Assembly (NCBI GenBank): GCA_007922195.1
Contig: ML681996.1
Coordinates: 20,410,189-20,474,188 of the forward strand
Length of the DNA: 64,000 bases
Direction: 5' to 3'
Source: Podocnemis expansa
Taxonomy: Eukaryota > Chordata > Testudines > Podocnemididae
Numbering within the stretch: position 1 is the stretch's first letter; every line of letters starts with the position of its first letter. The position numbers and the translations under genes are program-made. The notes below the pieces were generated by a model. It saw only the letters and a program-made list of their open reading frames with translations. It did no database searches and was not told the DNA's origin. Of the stretch, positions 36,378-49,262 are shown one piece after another.

Positions 36378-37464
36378 CGGGTGTCCAACTTTTTGGGGTG
36401 AAGGGCCACATTTGCTCTTTTCTCAGTCAGGGGGCAAGGGAGAAGATTTTTTGATAAGACATACAAATCAATCTTAATAATCTTTAATAAAATAATGATC
36501 AGTGTGATATTTGGCATTGCTTTTACTTTGCACTGTGTACAGAGGACAAGGGGGGCAGGGGTGCCTGTGGAGTGGGGCAAGGAGGGACATCGCTGGCCCC
36601 AGGCCTACAGGGCTCAAGCCTCAAGTCCCAGCACCTGAACCCTGGGTCTGCCACCGCAGCAGCACATGAACCCTCAGTCCCAGCATGCCAAGCCCTGGGT
36701 CTTTTGCTGGGCCAGTGGTGCTTCTGGGGGCAAAGCAGACCGTGGGGTGCAAGGCAGGATGGGGAGCATGGCAGAGGAGGGAAGGCAAAAAAGAGTGACT
36801 TATGGGGAGCAGAGCAGCTAGGTGGAAGGACTCAGCTACTTTCTGACAGGGACCCCACCAACTCTGCTCTCCTCACTCCCAGCCAAGCACTGCTCAGGGA
36901 AAGGAGAGCAGTGCTGGGGAGAAGGAGAGAAGAGAGTCGGACAGAGACAGGACAGAAACCCTGGCAGTTCTGTAGTGGTCACAGGTTTTGGCATTGGTCA
37001 TCTTTGTACTAGAAACTGTGATGAGTGGCAATTTCTACAGAAGAGTTTTTGCCACTAAGGTCAGGGGAAGGACAGGGGTGCTGGAGTTAGGGGTGTAAGA
37101 AGAGAGCGGAACTGAGGGATCATCCAGGTCAGGAAGTAGCTGCATCCCACCAACCAGCCACACTGCTCACCTGCCCCTTCACCATCCCAGAACTGCCACA
37201 CTTTGTCCTGTGTTTGTCACCCTATGTTCTCCTCACTCTCACTCAGCATTGCTCTCCTTCCCCTGGATTCTGTTGCCCTTGGGTTTAGTTTTTCTCCCTC
37301 CACCCCCACCAGACTGAGCACAATGCCAGCTCAGCTCACACCCACCCACCTCCCACCCTCCTGAATCCTTGCTGGCTCAACTGTCAGGCTCTTGTGGCAG
37401 CTCTCTGTGGACCAGATGAAAGACCTTGGAGTCTGGCCCCCAGGCTGTAGGTTGGACAAGCCTG
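36378..37464. mobile_element. Non-autonomous hAT-type element, long form
   Basis: The ends CGGGTGTCCAAC and GTTGGACAAGCCTG are inverted repeats. The flanks are ACTTAAGA (36,370-36,377) and ATTTAAGG (37,465-37,472), 6 of 8 identical. It is 1,087 bp, about three times the related element at 27,744, and the extra length is a GC-rich middle (about 36,540-37,350). Open frames in the middle show no hAT transposase features. Confidence 0.75.
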
Positions 37465-37601
37465 ATTTAAGGCCTGGAGTCTTACAGTCTTGCCCAGAGG
37501 CAGGGTACTCAGCCATCTCTAGTTCTTTCACTGCTCAGATTATTCATCCTTGTTCTTCACCTCAGTGCCTTCTTCCTGGAAGCTTTTATTGCCCTCCCAG
37601 G

Positions 37602-37892
37602 GAGGGTTACCAGATGTCAGGCAAAAGGAGGACATGTTCTCCTTTTTACTTTCACGTCCTCCATCTGGCAGGCATTTTAAAAATACATGGCTTTGTCTGG
37701 CTTTTTACTGACAAAGGTTAAGCTATTCTGGAATGCCCCAGAACACCCTATTATTTAGGGGGAAGCATTCCAGGGCCCCCTGAAAACAGAAGAATTGTAC
37801 ATTAATGCTACACTTTATCCAGGTGTCCTCCAATGTCCTCCTTTTCATACTTCCCTGTCCTCCTTTCCATGCTTTGGTATCTGGTAACCCTA
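37602..37892. mobile_element. Non-autonomous hAT-type element
   Basis: GAGGGTTACCAGATG on the left is the complement of ATCTGGTAACCCTAC on the right. CTCCCAGG is a perfect 8-bp duplication at 37,594-37,601 and 37,893-37,900. Confidence 0.9.
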
Positions 37893-37900
37893 CTCCCAGG

Positions 37901-39010
37901 TCCCATAGTTGGTCCTCATTCCAGCTGATTAGTCAGCCTGACCAGCTGGCTCCCTATTCCTCCTAATTAAGCCTCAGTAGCAAGGGCTAGCCCAGCCTGG
38001 CTGCTGCATCCTGTTACAACATGGTTGCCTCTGTCATAAACTTAATAACATTAGTAATAAAAATATATGCCTGACACATCTCTGATTTTAGTCAAATACT
38101 GTCTCCATCACAATTATAGCATTGTAAATTCTTTGCTTCAATTTGCATTTATTTTTTCATTCAGTACCTCACCAGGTAATACTCAACAGAAAAGTCAAAC
38201 AAAATCCAAAATATATAGCCATCACTACTACACGAGCACCTAAAATTATGCTAGAAAGAGGAAGGAAATAGACACATCTCATGTCTCAAGGTCTTAAACA
38301 AATTCTCTGATGATATAAACAAGTAAGTTCTATGGTGCTCTGCCCATATATACTTGCAATGAATTTGGCCAAAAATTGTGACAAGAAGTGAGGAACAGAA
38401 AGAGATTTGTATTGTTAAAAGTGGAAAAAGAACAAGCAGAAAAACAGGAAGACAATCCTGTATCACAATCATCTTGGAGGTGTTGAAACTCATATCCCAA
38501 AGTACTGTGGTGGGGCTGACCTTATAGAAGGGACTGAAAGAGAGGGAAACGGTTTGCCAAACATGTTTAGGGAGGACATTCTGTGCTGTATCACAGACAA
38601 ATAATAAAATGCTATTTGGCCTTTATTTATGTGTAAGATATAGAGGAAACACGATTCAAAATTCAGCAGGTTTTCAGAATTGTACATTTTTAGGTTGGGG
38701 AGGGAGAGTTCTACAGTATATGAAAAAGAATAACACATTGACTCTAATTGGGAAACATCATTAAAACTGATGATGTTCCCATGTCACAGCAAAATAAATA
38801 TGATGCTTAAATCTCAGCACCTACTAATTATTCCACTCAAGTATCATTATCAGCTGTTTTAAAATTACAATGGGCATTTCAGAAACATAACACTGTTACA
38901 TTCTTATATCATCAGCAGAACTCAAGGGAATTGTAGTCTCATATCCACTCCAGGACCTCTATTATCCTATATTTTTAATTTAACACATATCAGAGACAGT
39001 GATACACAAA

Positions 39011-39045
<35 letters not shown>

Positions 39046-41210
39046 AGCCGGTGAAGAGTAAAACACAAATTTGAAAAAAATCTTTTGTGCTTCGAGAACT
39101 TAGTTTCTACTAGTTCTAATCTTGTAAATGATCATTTTCTGCCAGAAAAATCGGGTCTTTCCAAATTCCTTTTCGCAGTTTAAAATGTAAGTGGAGTCTT
39201 GATTTTATGGACTCTTCAGTTTCAATTCAACCAATCCCAGCTAGAATCCATGATTTAACAGTCACAATTATTCTGGGCTACTATTGATGTCATTTAGACT
39301 TCTGACTATCCAGTTTGATCTTTGTAATGCCTGAAATACTCCAGCTCACAGAACTCTGTCTATTTTTTACTTCTACTTCTCCTCCTACTTCCCTTTCCTG
39401 TTTCAGTGAGCATCCCTGTCTCAAGCTCAGTGTCATCTTTCCCTGTTATTTCTCTCTATGAGCCGGCTTCTGGAAGCTCTCTACATGAAGGGAAAGGAAT
39501 TATCCAAAATGAAACATATTTAATCCTCCCCATTAGGAAAAGATAAGATAATTAAGAATCAAGGACAAGGTTTTTCACCCTCAGTGTGTTGAAGGAAGAA
39601 CAGGAAAAAGACAGATACTGATTTTAAAATTGTATTTTATACAAAGCCAGGCCAAAGCTATTTTGCTTAAAGGATTTATCTTATGGATACAGTGCAGAGT
39701 TTACCTTGTGGTCTCGTTCACCGTTTTTATTCATTGTGGGCCAAATCCTTAATCTGCTACTTGCATGGATACATGTATGTTTTGTATGGCAGTATGATCA
39801 CCATGGATAAGCAAGTCTCTTCTAATGAGCTGAGGGCCAGAGAGTCCCTTTCTGGCTGAGCAACAGTAACAGAATGTCAACCAGTTTGCCCCTAACAGGT
39901 GGGAAAAGGCAGGGACCCATTAGAACAAAATGTCTTTCTCCCAGTAATTTCTTGGTCTCACACACTATAATCTCATGTTGCAAAAAGAATAAAGCAAAGA
40001 TGATGTATTGCTCCTGAAAACTAGATGCAGGCCTTTGAAACACCATCCTCTATTCCTCATACATAGGACAGTGTGACATGCTGTGTATATATAATATACT
40101 TTGTGCATAGCAATTATCTCCAATCTCCCTGGTACCAAAACTGGAGCATGCCCCCACCCCATAGCTATTATTATATTGGAAATAACCTTACCAGTTCAAA
40201 AGCCTGATATCCACACTCATCCCATGTCCCCATGACATTTGGATAATCAAGGCTGTTCTGTGGTTGGCAATATATTAATACACAGAGAGAATTTCTCCCA
40301 AGGAGTTCTCTTAATTGAATATATTACTGATGTAAATTTTTTTTCATAAATTGCTGGCATGGAATGAATGACGATTTGTAAGCACAAAGGTAGCTTGACA
40401 CTATTTAGCCAATAATGAATTCATGTGAAGCCTGACTGATAGCATATGATGGTTCTACTATTTTTAGAAGATGATTTGTAGCAAGGGCTTATATAGGAAG
40501 TTCAATTGCACACCCACCTTGTTATACACAGACTGGGCACAATCTAATTTGGACAAGGACATTTGCTTACTGGAAAATTAGGATTTTGTGGTTCCATATT
40601 CATAAATACATATTTATGATTTACCTAGCCCCTCAATCTCTCTGTCAGGCAACAAATTAGGAGAATGTTTGTCAGTAATGTCTTTAGTGATGCCACTTTA
40701 GCAGTAATAGAGTATTTTGTGCATATGTGTCAAAATCCTACCCAACAAACAAATACTCCTCAAACCGTGATGTCACTGAAAGTATCACTGACTGCAGCAC
40801 ATAAGACAGATGGGAAGGAAGCTGAAATTGTTTTCTTTTACATGGACCTCTCTAAAACCTATGATGAATTCTAACCATCAGTCTCCTTTTCAGTGAATCT
40901 TCATTATATAAGTAATTCAAAAAAAATTCAAACAAAACTCCTGTCATAACAATGCAAACACTAGCAATAACAGTCTAAATCATGACCACTACCCCCCCAC
41001 ACGCACTTAAAAGACCACAGATAGGGAATCTTTATGAAGAAATCTCCAGTAGGATTACCACGAAGAAATTACGCTGAAGCACTTCATTGGAAAGCAGCCT
41101 TTGTGTTCCTCGAGTAATAAAGACGGGAAAGTCTGCCTCTGCACTCCACAGATCCCTTGGTATCCATGTTGAGCAAGGGTCATCTATGAAAAAGTGTTGT
41201 ACTCCACTCC
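37901..41210. other. AT-rich spacer with (AAAT)n
   Basis: An (AAAT)n microsatellite lies at 39,008-39,046. Apart from that, no bounded repeat, exon or RNA gene was recognised. Confidence 0.5.
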
Positions 41211-41218
41211 AGCTAGGG

Positions 41219-41428
41219 CATGGGTTTCAAACACGTGGCCCGTGGGTCACATGTGGCCCCTAAAGCTATTTCCTGCAGCCCACAATGACGTGATCGTTAC
41301 CAATATTTGCAATATCATTGTATGGAAAGCTTTCAGTGGTGTGGCCCTTGGGCTAACGTACTAATCCTCATGTGGCCCTCTCCTAGTCCTCATGCAGCCC
41401 TCGTGGTGATTTGAATTTGAGACTACTA
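41219..41428. mobile_element. Non-autonomous hAT-type element, GTGGCCC family
   Basis: It starts CATGGGTTTCAAACACGTGG and ends ATTTGAGACTACTA. The flanks AGCTAGGG and GGCTAGGC agree at 6 of 8 bases. The interior is shared with the copies at 49,517 and 61,755 (CACAATGACGTGATCGTTAC against CACAATGACACTATTGTTAC). Confidence 0.8.
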
Positions 41429-42529
41429 GGCTAGGCTGTCTGGTAACCCACCATCTTGTTCTTTGGTAGTGTAGTTCTACCTCCTGAGGGATGAAAAGTG
41501 GGCAAGATTCCATGCCAGAAAACCCCAGCACACCAGTCAGCACAGATGACCAAGTACAGAAGGAGAATTAATCTGCACCAGACAAAGGCCTGATGCAAAT
41601 TACTTCCCCATGGAGAAGGAGAAGAACTAAAAATCAAACTCTGCTTCCCTAAGATTGCCATGCATTGTGATTCACTCAGGACTTGTGATTTTATATGTCA
41701 TTTCCAACATCTGGGGCCCTGCTGAAGTTCCTTGAGTTTGGAGTTCCAGGAAATTTTAGAGGAAAGGGAGGAGTTGCCCACATTGTTGTCTCATCCCCAG
41801 TTGAGCCTGCTGATTTGAATAATTTAATATCGCTTGCCAGAAGTGTTAACTTCTTCATCTTGTGGGTCTACCCTACAGCTGTTTCTGTACAACAGACCAG
41901 GAGTCATCAATGAAAGAACAGTTATGAGGCAATCTGAGTGGCAGCACAGAGGGAAAGCTCCTCCCTGAAAGTGGGCACTCTTTTTCCTGGGAATCTAACG
42001 GAACTGGATGGCTATATTCTTACTTGGTCCATAGGCTGGTAACCCACCTCTTCTTCAATTTGAAGGAAATCTCATAGTTTACAAAAATGTCACAGATTTC
42101 ACAGTAATCTCATTGTTTCCTAGGCTTTCTGTCACTCTCCCACAGGTATTTCAAAGAAAGAATATGATTCAATCAAAAATGATTTGCAGAATTACTCAAA
42201 CCACATATGAATTAACGTAATATCAATATGAATTTGATTAACTGAAAAACATAATTTTGCAAGCTCCTGAGGAAGAAGTATTATGATGGGCATCTTTTGT
42301 TGATGCTTGACCCAGACTAATTAAGAATACAAGACTGTCCCCCTGCATGGCTACCTCATCAAAGATCTCAGTGTGGCAGGGAACAGCAGTGTCTATGTGA
42401 CTACTCTCCCTCCCCTGCAGGTCAGGGAATGATAAGAGGGAACACTTCAATCCAGGAGCCCCCAAGCACAGATGTCCAAGTATAGGGAGAGAACTAATCT
42501 GCCCTAGTCAAAGAGCTGATGCAAATTTC

Positions 42530-42667
42530 CAGAGCTGCGAGCGGGGCTTTGATCCAGGGGTGCTGGAGTGGCTCCATTGAGCCGCTCCATTAGAGGGTGC
42601 ACTCTGCACTGCTCGCCCCAGGCACCGGCTATTGTAAGGGGTGCAGAGTTCTTTAGTTACGGCTCTG
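42530..42667. mobile_element. Short hAT-type MITE
   Basis: CAGAGCTGCGAGCGG on the left and GTTACGGCTCTG on the right form the inverted repeats of a 138-bp element. The flanks CAAATTTC (42,522-42,529) and CAAATTAC (42,668-42,675) agree at 7 of 8 bases. Confidence 0.75.
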
Positions 42668-42675
42668 CAAATTAC

Positions 42676-44922
42676 TTCCCCCATGGAGCAAAAGGGGCAC
42701 CAAAGACTGAACTGTGATTCACTGAATTCACTTCACTGAGTGGATAGCAAACCCTCAAGTATCAGATTACAAGTATAACCCTCAAGCCCTCAAGTATCAG
42801 ACTCTGAAGTTTTTAATACACTTTTTTTTGAGTGTTAATATCCTTATTATCATACGGTACTTGATGCCTATTAACAAAGTGACATAAAATAGTATAAAAG
42901 GAAGTGGCAACAGATAGGAAAGTAATAGAAATTAAATTTTGGAATGTGCATGATTCCAAAATCCAAAAGACAAAGTAAGAATTGTAGAGAGGTAAGAAGT
43001 TGAATCAGAAACATATGAGGTAAAGAATGAAACAATCAGGAGGAAGAAAAGACAGTTTTACTCTTGTTGTGTTGTAAACATAATCATTAAGTTTTATACA
43101 CATAGACTGAAGCTGCAATTTCATCTCAGTGTTTGGGTCATATTAGCAAATCACTACAACTTTGCTCCATATTATTCTCTCAGTTGAATTAGAAAATTAC
43201 TAAGCTTCCATATTTCTTATGTTAATAGAAAGTGGCAAACAAATTTACAGTCTCAAACATTATTTTTCTCTTTATTTCAGAATAATGCTTCGGTACTGAT
43301 CAGTTACTGAAATTAATAAGGACAAATTCAGTAAACCATATGCAGAAAATTGTTCTCATCTCTCTTAAACCACAAACAAAAACAAAACATATAAGGAACT
43401 CTCTGTGCTTTGGTAAATTCTAATTTTTGGAGTTCGATTCTCACTAGCATATTTCAATCTGTAGAAAGTGGGTGTTAAAAAAACCAGCATTTTGATCTGA
43501 TAGTGTTATACCACATTTCACACAGAGGAAGTTACTACACAAGGTGAAATACAGTGAAAAAGTCTTGTTCTTGACTTTTTATCCTAAAAACCTGTGGTTT
43601 AGAACTTTGACACAATTATAAAAATTATCAAAAATGTTTATAATTATTTCCTTTCTAATTGATGTGTCGAACAGTGAACTATCAAGGAAAGAGTACGATA
43701 TGCCAGTGTTTGCAGCCTGAATTGACTGAATAAGAGTTTGGCCAGGGTAAAATACCAGCAGAAGACTTACACAGAGTCTCCCTCATTAGCTTTTGCCCAG
43801 CGACGACTACAGAAAGCTATGAATGCACAGCACTATGAATAATAAAACATCTGTGAATTACATAATGGCACTAAGTTCCAAATGGTATGCATACATTAAC
43901 CCCCACATACAGGCTGGTACTTATTTAATACGAAATGAGCAAAAAATAATGTTGTTTCTGAAAGGCCTCTGGTAGTCCATTATACTGGCTAACTGAAATA
44001 TATTGCTCTAAGAAAAGTAGTGCAATTGTTACACAATAATACAAATAGTCAAATCAATCGTTTTAAGTGACATATGGAGATAGCTTTGGGAAATCCACTG
44101 ACATTAACAAAATAGTACAAACTATTTCACTTCTTCATGTGTTTTGAACTGCTAGCAGCCTACGAAAAAAGAAATGTAATATGAGGAGGTTTTATGTCTT
44201 TTATAGCCCAATATTTTCATGACTATTGTCACTACTTTTTAATTCAACTATACAAAAGCATAGTCAACATGCTGGCAGATAGCAGTTTCTGACAAGCAAT
44301 GTCGTCCTCTTTTTGTAATACAGAAAACTGCACATAGCCTGATTGACATTCTGTGTTGCAGAGGACCTCACCAGTTGGCCCTGGTAATAAACTATTAGGA
44401 GATCTGCATTCCTGTCATGGGATCTATTAAGTTACTTGCTTCTTTTGTTGCAACAAAGTACGCTCCTTTTTAAGCAACTGCAGTAGTGATTTGACAACAC
44501 AATACAGTGACATCTCAGTAGCCACAAAGTGGATTCAAAAGTATGAATCCCCTAATGAATATTACTCCATATGGATCATTCAGGAACAGCAGCAGGTATA
44601 TTTCTTTTTTATGAAGCGGATGGCTTCAGACATTGATTTGACCTCTCCAAACATTTAAATGAGTTTTCCTTTTAATATGTATTACACTTTTCATTTATGT
44701 CTCTTAAGAAGCTAGCCACATATTTTAATTAGTAGAAATCTGAAATTCAATAAAAAATGCAGAATATATTCTGTCTCCTGGTAGGTTAATGTCAATACAT
44801 GAAAGAATGAGTCTTTAGCATAGCTCTGAAACGAAGCAGAATACTGGTTACCATCTTTTTAGATATCCCCTATTTAGCTAGCCTATATTTACATTGTGTC
44901 AGCTATGTACTCATTATTACTT
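42676..44922. other. AT-rich desert
   Basis: About 2.2 kb, AT-rich, with no open frame over 60 codons on either strand and no recognised repeat. Confidence 0.5.
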
Positions 44923-44925
44923 TAC

Positions 44926-45422
44926 AGCTATGTCCACACATAGATCCTTATTTCAAAATATGTTAATTTGAAATATGTTAATTCAAAATAAAATTGTTTT
45001 TTTTTTTCAAATTAACTTAAAGTGAAATAAGCAAAAACCTCAAACTGAAATAGCAATTCTGGACACAGGACTTGCTATTTTGAATCTGAAGAGGGGCAGC
45101 ATGGCCTCCTGGCAGGGCCATGTTGCCAGCCAATATATACCAAAAGGAAGGCACCCTGGGAAATGAGAAGGGCAAAAGTGTTAAATTGAAATAATGGTTA
45201 TTTCAAAATAACGCATTTGAACAGCATTATTTCAAACAACCATTTCAAAATTATGGCTATTTTGATTTCAGCCTGGGTTTTACTATTTCAAAATAAGGTT
45301 TGTTATTTCAAAATGACAGGGCTTGTCATTTCAAAATAACAAAAAAGTCATTTGGACATGACAACTTTTAAATCGAAACAACTGTCATTGTTTTGATTTA
45401 AAAGCATCGTTTGGACATAGCC
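44926..45422. mobile_element. MITE, GGCTATGTCTACA-end family
   Basis: It starts AGCTATGTCCACACATAG and ends GTTTGGACATAGCC. TAC flanks both sides (44,923-44,925 and 45,423-45,425). The interior closely parallels the 22,025 copy in order and wording, so the two are members of one subfamily. Confidence 0.85.
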
Positions 45423-45425
45423 TAC

Positions 45426-46275
45426 CAGATAAACAGCCTGAGCCAAAGCACACAGAAATTCATGGGTGAATCATTCCATTTATTTAATAAGCTTTTAATC
45501 AGGCCATAAGACTCAAAACATATCACCTCCTATTTTAAATCATAATGTTCCATATCCTTGCCTCATGACTGCAAGATTCAAATATTCAAACCCCATAGCT
45601 GGTCAAGGTACACACTACTGAATTGGAGGTTGGCCCAGCTCAGAAACTGTGGGCTATAGAATTTTTGAAGTCCACAGGTGGCCTTAGATAATGTGTATTT
45701 AAACAGATATTAATCCTCTATTACAGCAATTCATGACTTAGGATAAAGCTAAACCTCAGGCAGATAATCAATCTTGGCCTAGAAATAATTCAAGATTGCT
45801 CTTCCAGGTATGAATAACATTTTTCCCATTAAGAGTAGATTATGGAAGAGCTAGAGCTACTTACATTATTGGAGGCTCCCCAGTACCAATTTGAAGGTGA
45901 CCATAGATAAGAGAAAACTGATTGGCAGCTATACCAGGTATACAAATTTCATTTTTTTTTTCCAACAGAATGTAGTGAATTTTAAAATTTCATATATACA
46001 GATTTCTTTTGAATGATCCAGTGATAAGCTGATTTTCTGATGATGTTTTTCTTAAACTAATTATTAGTTGATACATTTTTCTGATAGCCTGAAGTTTTGC
46101 AGTAAGTTTTCACTCCCTCTTCAAGCTTAGAATAAAATGCAGAAATATATACTAGTGCAATGAGATTTTGAAAACACACACTGAGCGTTTAGGTATATGC
46201 ATGCTCGTTAGTCTGCTGGTATACAGAAAAATAAAATACACCCAATGAGCAAAGATTTCAGCATCAGATGTCAAT
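45426..46275. other. Spacer, nothing recognised
   Basis: AT-rich. No element or exon was recognised. Confidence 0.4.
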
Positions 46276-46971
46276 GGCTGCGTCTACATTGTACAGCATT
46301 TTAAAAAAAAAAAACTATTTTCAAAATAATTATTTCAATATATGTTCAGAATAATTATCTCAAAATAACTTTTTTCAAAAATGCTATTTCAGGAGAATGG
46401 TCTGAGGATGGCCCCTTGTCCCAAAATACCGCAGCTTTTCTTCCCCCCAAAAGTGAAAGTCTATGCCAGACTTTCTGTTTTGAAAAAAAGAAAGCCAATG
46501 GAAGAGAGAGGCAGGCTTTTCCAAAAAGGAAAAAAGCCTTTGCCATGTCTGGCAATGGCTTTTTTCCAAAAAGCTATCTTGAAAGAGGCTTTTTCTTTCC
46601 AAAAAAACCCAAAAAACTGTTGGGTTTAGTTTTTTCAAAAAAGCGCACTGGTAAACCTGGTTACCTTTTGAAAAACGCCTTTTTCGAGATAGGCAGGCTT
46701 TAAAAAAAAAAAAAAGCCTCTCTCTTCCATTGGCTTTTTTTTTTTTTTTAATAAAGTCCAATGTGGACTTTCACTTTTGGAAAAAAAAAAAAAGCCATGG
46801 TATTTTGGGACAAGGAGCTGTCATTTGACTGTTCTCCCAAAATAGCATTTTTGAAAAGAGTTATTTTGAGATAATTATTTCAAATATATTTTGAAATATT
46901 TTTTTTTCAAAAAAAGGTGTTTTTTTTTTCTTTTTTTCTGTTTGAAAATGCTGTGGACTGTAGACTTAGCC
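46276..46971. mobile_element. Foldback MITE with long inverted arms
   Basis: It starts GGCTGCGTCTACATTGTACA and ends ACTGTAGACTTAGCC. The flanking triplets are AAT and TAT (2 of 3). The arms pair over most of the element: CCCCTTGTCCCAAAATACC at about 46,411 matches the complement of the GGTATTTTGGGACAAGG segment at about 46,800. A- and T-runs of 10-13 bases mark the centre. Reading frames of 80-125 codons here are lysine/phenylalanine-rich artefacts of the repeats. Confidence 0.8.
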
Positions 46972-46974
46972 TAT

Positions 46975-47797
46975 GATTGCAACCAAAATTCTAAGTGACA
47001 TTTCTTGTCTGGCTATATCATGCAGAGCAGCAGCCATAGCAGCTGTACAGATTCTGAGGTACAAGAGAGATAATATTGATGTCCAGAGCCTCCCCATGGG
47101 CTGCCTGGGCTGAATTCATTGTACAGATCAGACTGTGGTTATCAGAGGACGTGGATGGCCAGCTGTACATCTTGTGACTGTTACTGGCATTTAAGGATGG
47201 TATTCTCTAAGTTTCAGCATTGGCCTAAATAAGCTTGCTGCACATTTTTTGAAAATCCCACCCTAAATGCATGTATATCCTATATGCACTGCAATTCCTA
47301 TTTTAGTCACTTTTTGGTGCAGTCTAGCATAGCCTCTCTGTTGTAGATGGCATACTGGAGATTTACTAGGATTTAACTCTGTAAATGCATCAACAATGGA
47401 AGTGGTTTTACTATGTTTCTGATAATTTAGACAAAACTGAAGAGACTACTTTATTTTTCAGCCCATGTTTTGCTATTTCCCTTCTTCCTAATACATCACT
47501 GTTTATTCTTTGGGAAAAGACAGAGCTGAATGTATTTGTGTTATAGATTTAGATCCAAATTATTGAACTCAGAAATGGAAAAGCACTCCACACTTTTAGA
47601 AGAATGTCTGAGGTCTTTGCATACATTAAGGCATAATCTTGAATGGAAAACATCTACTAACCTCAAAGATGGCATGTCTTTGCCACCTATTTAATTAACC
47701 TTTGAAGTTCCTTGTGACATAAGGAGAAATGTTTTTCTCTGCTTTATAAATGGGTTAATCGAGTCACAGAAAAGTCAGGTTTCTTGCCCCTTACAAT
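46975..47797. other. Spacer, nothing recognised
   Basis: No bounded repeat or coding feature was recognised. Confidence 0.4.
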
Positions 47798-48443
47798 TAG
47801 AGCCCTGAAGATCCATGGGTATCCGTTGCAGATCTGCAGGTATCTGCATCCATGGATACCGGTGCAGATAACTGCAGAACCATTGCTATGGATTGACCCA
47901 TGGGTGCAGATTCTATATTTATCTACCAAGGGTGCAGTCCATTGCTGCAGCTACTGCTATGATCTCTATCAGCAGCAGTCAGGGGAACAAGGAAGCGCTC
48001 CAGCCAATCCTAGCTCATCTGATTGTGGTCTGCCAGCCAATCAGAATCTCAGGCACAGCAGGCCAGGGCTTGGAGAGTCACCACTCACTATCAGTCAGTC
48101 AGCATCCTAGCCTTTGATTGGCTCATTCCCCATGACTTCCCTGCCCACTTCCTCCTTTTCTTGTCTTCTGTTTGCAAGCCATGGTGTTAATCAATCAGAG
48201 ATTTCATTGGTGGCCAAAGAAATCTGATTGACAGCACTGTGTGCGAACCACAAACAAGAAAAGGCAAAAGTGGGTAGGACCTATGTGGGGAATGAGCCAA
48301 TCAAAGGCTCAGATGCTGACTGTGAGCCCAAGCTCAGTTGCAGATGCAGTTACAGATGTAGACAAAACATGGCATGCAGATTGCAGACCAGATAGATTCT
48401 GTCACTGAGTGGATGCACATTTTAATATCCACGCAGGGCTCTA
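47798..48443. mobile_element. Foldback hAT-type element
   Basis: TAGAGCCCTGAAGATCC on the left is inverted against the GGATATT..CAGGGCTCTA-type right end. Inside, CCTTTGATTGGCTCATTCCC (about 48,110) pairs with GAATGAGCCAATCAAAGG (about 48,290), part of inverted arms of about 150-200 bp around a short centre. The flanks CTTACAAT and CTTAAACA agree at only 5 of 8 bases, so the hAT call rests mainly on the ends. Confidence 0.7.
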
Positions 48444-48449
48444 CTTAAA

Positions 48450-49150
48450 CACAGCGATTCAATGCCATCATTAGCAATATAATACCAAGTTCCAGATTAC
48501 TAATCTCCTGTTCTACATACAATATCCTACATTACATATTTAAAGGGAGTATAGCTTAAATGAAGATGCCAAGAATACAATATTTATTTTACTGAAGTAG
48601 GTAGTAATATTGAAATATAACTATCAATACGTACATAGAAAAACAAATCTGAAATAACTAATGGAGCTCTAGATGAGTATTAGGTTGAATGCATTTCAAA
48701 AATTTGCAATGTTATTTTAAACCTTGACAATTTATCATGTTATTTGATCACTTAAGGTACACAGTTCCACATAAAATAGGTGCCTTGGCATTAATGCCTG
48801 ACCCCACCGCAGTTCTAAGCAATATGTTTTGAAACAATCCCAAGAATACTCAGGAGTCATTACATCTAAAAATTGCAATGTTGAAAAATATATAAACAGT
48901 GCAGATTTGTCAAAAATTATCATACTGTGATCACACATTTTCAGTGGAGTCAAAAATCTGTGTGGTGATCAGTGAGAATGATTCAAACAAAGCAAAGGAA
49001 GGCTGCATTGCAGTACTCTACACATGGCATAAAGCAGCATGAATTTAAGTTTCAGTACAGTTAAAAATCTAATACCATATTCTGAAATCATACTTCAGTC
49101 CTTAAGTGACAACCTGCTGCTTTCATAATGTAGCTGTTACTGATATTGAA
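48450..49150. other. Spacer, nothing recognised
   Basis: AT-rich, with no feature recognised. Confidence 0.4.
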
Positions 49151-49262
49151 CTTTGATTTTATTATTTATATCTTATTTATTGATAGTTATTAAAATGTTC
49201 AACACCACACAAATGGAAGACACCACACTCCTTGTCCCCAAAAATTTACAGCCTATATCCCA
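49150..49262. repeat. Sauropsid interspersed repeat fragment
   Basis: TTATTATTTATATCTTATTTA followed by a CTCCTTGTCCCCAAAAATTT segment resembles a common turtle/crocodile repeat whose consensus has CTGCCCCAAAGAGCTTACA there. The match is by resemblance and diverged. Confidence 0.4.

Noticed and set aside
36572..37012. 146-codon plus-strand frame
   Set aside because: It lies in the GC-rich middle of an hAT-type element, shows no transposase motifs and has competing frames on the other strand.
22025..45422. CRISPR-like arrays of TTTCAAAATAA words
   Set aside because: Spacing is irregular and the words occur in both orientations inside bounded MITEs of a vertebrate genome.
46355..46761. Lysine/phenylalanine-rich frames up to 125 codons
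   Set aside because: They are produced by AAAAAG/CTTTTT words of the foldback MITE.
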